Shown here piece by piece: positions 32,301 through 34,098 of a stretch of 34,098 nucleotides of DNA. The DNA lies in NCBI RefSeq assembly GCF_000003605.2, contig NW_003107591.1, positions 67,573-101,670 of the forward strand. Reading direction: 5' to 3'. This DNA is from Saccoglossus kowalevskii (Eukaryota > Hemichordata > Enteropneusta > Harrimaniidae). How positions within the stretch are numbered: the stretch's first letter is position 1; every line of letters starts with the position of its first letter. The position numbers and the translations under genes are program-made. The notes beneath the pieces were generated by a model. The model did not search any database. It saw only the letters and a list, made by a program, of their open reading frames with translations, and was not told the origin of the DNA.

Positions 32301-33689
32301 ATAGACGCATACATAAATATTAATTGCTATTCCCATGTGAAAGGAACTCAAGGTATCAGAGAAGAACAACTGAACTTCAATCAACTAGCTGGTTATGAGA
32401 ACATTTTTGAGAAAAATTTTGAGGCCAAGCTACAAGTTCAACAAATATTACTAGTATAAGCAACTTGAGCAACTTTTGTAAAAAAAAAAAAAAAATTAAA
32501 ATAACTATATTTACAAAATGTATTGTAAATGTTCACCAGGTAAAGCATTTTTGACACAATTTGAATTCACATGTTTTTTACACAGATGTAGTATTACATA
32601 TATTACATAATCATTGTGACAGCACTGATACATATCTGCTTGCAAATTCACACATTCTTTTTACACAGGTATAGAAAACACAAGAGAATATACTACAACT
32701 GATAATGCTTATTGTTTTGTGCATATTTTGCTACAAATTACCAACCAGTTAGAGTGGTTGAATGTTGTTCATTTCAACAAATACACTACACAACTTCATT
32801 TATAAGCAAACAAAAAGTTTAATTAATATTTAAATCAGCTGCCACGCTCATTTCCTTTTGTAAAATACTTCATTTGAACTTTTAATTTATTTTCACTTGT
32901 CAGCAAAATTTGTAACTTTTGTTTTCACTTTTGATTTAAGTTCATGTGTAGTTATTTATAATTGAGTGGTAGAGTCAGATAAAAGTGAAATATTCCTGGA
33001 AACATGTCATTTATGACACTTTAAAAATACTCTAAAGGTTTAATACTTTTTATAGAATTACCCTAACACCCCACAAGTACCGACATCTACTTTCAGGCAA
33101 TTACTGTTTCAACAGAGACTATGAATTCTATAATCTTTAAATAATATTATATATTGAATATTTGCATAATAGATTTTTCTAAAATCATTATCACTTCTCT
33201 GCTGAGATTGAAAAGATATTTCTACAGACTCCATTTTGTACAAATTGACCTAATTGTTTTGGTATTGACTTTAAAAACAATTTGTTCTCTCCAAAGGGGA
33301 GAGATAAGGTATTCATTTGTTTTTTAATATTGTATCAGAAAAATTAGTAAAAAAATACCCGAATGTTTTTATTTTTTGCAACTGTTTGACTATGATGTTT
33401 GGAGACACTATCTAGTGAAATAATGTAAAAAAAAAAAGAAAAAGATCACTGGATAAATTAACTCGTATCAAAAAAGCCATAGCAGTTTCTGTGTGATATA
33501 AGGAAAACCAAAAAAATCGCTGCTTGAATCTGTACACAGAACAGGTTTTCACATGATAAGAACAAATTCAACAAGTGGAGTAACTTAAAAATGTCTGCCA
33601 ACCTGCCGCACCACAAAAAGAGTCGTCTCGCCCCTTCTCGTACTTTCAAAGAATAAATATACGGAATATGGCAAGCCAAACTCATCTCG
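29336..33689. other. AT-rich region, no gene recognised
   Basis: Contains a short inverted repeat (GACCCTTTATG at 29412 with CATAAAGGGGTC at 29478), a pair of CTTAGCAACCATG motifs at 31100 and 31121, and many homopolymers. The open frame at 31854-32126 on the minus strand shows no domain and has no splice or promoter support. Confidence 0.45.
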
Positions 33690-34060
33690 ATCATCTTGGG
33701 CAGTGAGAATGAATGAGCGGCGGTAGCGGAGATACCAGATTACGCAAGAAACGTCGTGTCTTATGTAGCGGCAGACGCTATGAGTACGCGTCTTTGTTAC
33801 CGGTCAGCGCAGAGGCTGTTTTATATATAGCAGGTCGATTTTATCGGCCGTTAGAACCCGGATCTCGACACCTGAAACTAAAGTGTTTGGCGTGCCGTAT
33901 AGTCACAGCGACACAGACATTACCTTCGATATTTCCTGTCATGTTTCTACTACAGTGTGTGTTGATGGTACTAAGGTCACTTCCAGCTCCTTGGACTTAG
34001 GTCCCACTTTCCGAGAGAGCCGCCGCTGCCTGGACGAGGGCTGGATGGGGGAAATAAAAG
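33690..34060. promoter_or_regulatory. CpG-rich patch, possible promoter or first exon
   Basis: The stretch is clearly richer in CpG and GC than the 4 kb before it (GCGGCGGTAGCGG, AACGTCGTG, TATCGGCCG). It has open frames on both strands, including + 33713-34000, which begins MSGGSGDTRLRKKRR. A TATA-like TTTTATATATAG lies at 33819-33830 and reads as TATATATAAAA on the minus strand. No protein family was recognised. It could be the 5' end of HNF4 (minus strand), a neighbouring gene running off the right edge (plus strand), or a repeat. Confidence 0.3.
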
Positions 34061-34098
34061 AATAATTATACACAGATGCAAAAAACAAATAATAAGTA

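Noticed and set aside
33458-33694. Minus-strand frame starting MIEMSLACHIPY as HNF4 exon 1
   Set aside because: The sequence is unlike any HNF4 N-terminus I know. The nearest donor (GCAG then GTTGGC) leaves a phase that does not fit the exon at 20314.

Overview
This is AT-rich eukaryotic DNA from an invertebrate animal. Its genes are split into short exons with GT-AG introns, it is full of transposon debris, and it has one assembly gap (15852-16400). Two conserved animal genes can be read exon by exon. The species cannot be fixed from the sequence. The repeat types and exon sequences would suit a marine invertebrate such as a hemichordate or a lophotrochozoan, and that is only an impression.

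Left part (about 95-6497): a decayed retroelement of the DIRS type. It has inverted terminal repeats, a palindromic internal complementary region near its right end, gag-like remnants, and a broken reverse transcriptase-RNase H region. A 1356-bp non-autonomous hAT transposon sits inside it (2581-3936) between perfect 8-bp target duplications. The whole stack lies in an intron of the next gene.

Next (6919-8715, + strand): the last four coding exons of a DCAF11/WDR23 orthologue, a WD40 substrate receptor for CUL4-DDB1 ubiquitin ligases. The upstream exons lie left of the window. A canonical polyA signal follows at 9621.

Then, convergent on the minus strand (20314 down to 11885): the nuclear receptor HNF4 in six recognisable coding exons. 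They cover the complete DNA-binding domain, hinge, ligand-binding domain with its activation helix, and a C-terminal F domain. From the ATG at 20306 they join in frame to 459 codons plus a stop. The exon before the DNA-binding domain was not found, so the true N-terminus and promoter are open. Two CpG-rich patches (about 20840-21160 and 33690-34060) are candidates.

The introns and the 14 kb upstream of HNF4 hold no gene I can support. They hold MITEs (11054-11495, 18401-18612, 25799-26023), two arrays of short core repeats each ending in a microsatellite and a TTCG hairpin (14142-15297 and about 23130-24202), and minisatellites. One minisatellite carries a CCAAT box in nearly every unit (28862-29335), and another carries TGACGTGG (22409-22512). 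I saw no new multi-gene system. The more unusual material is the nested-transposon architecture and the motif-bearing arrays around HNF4.
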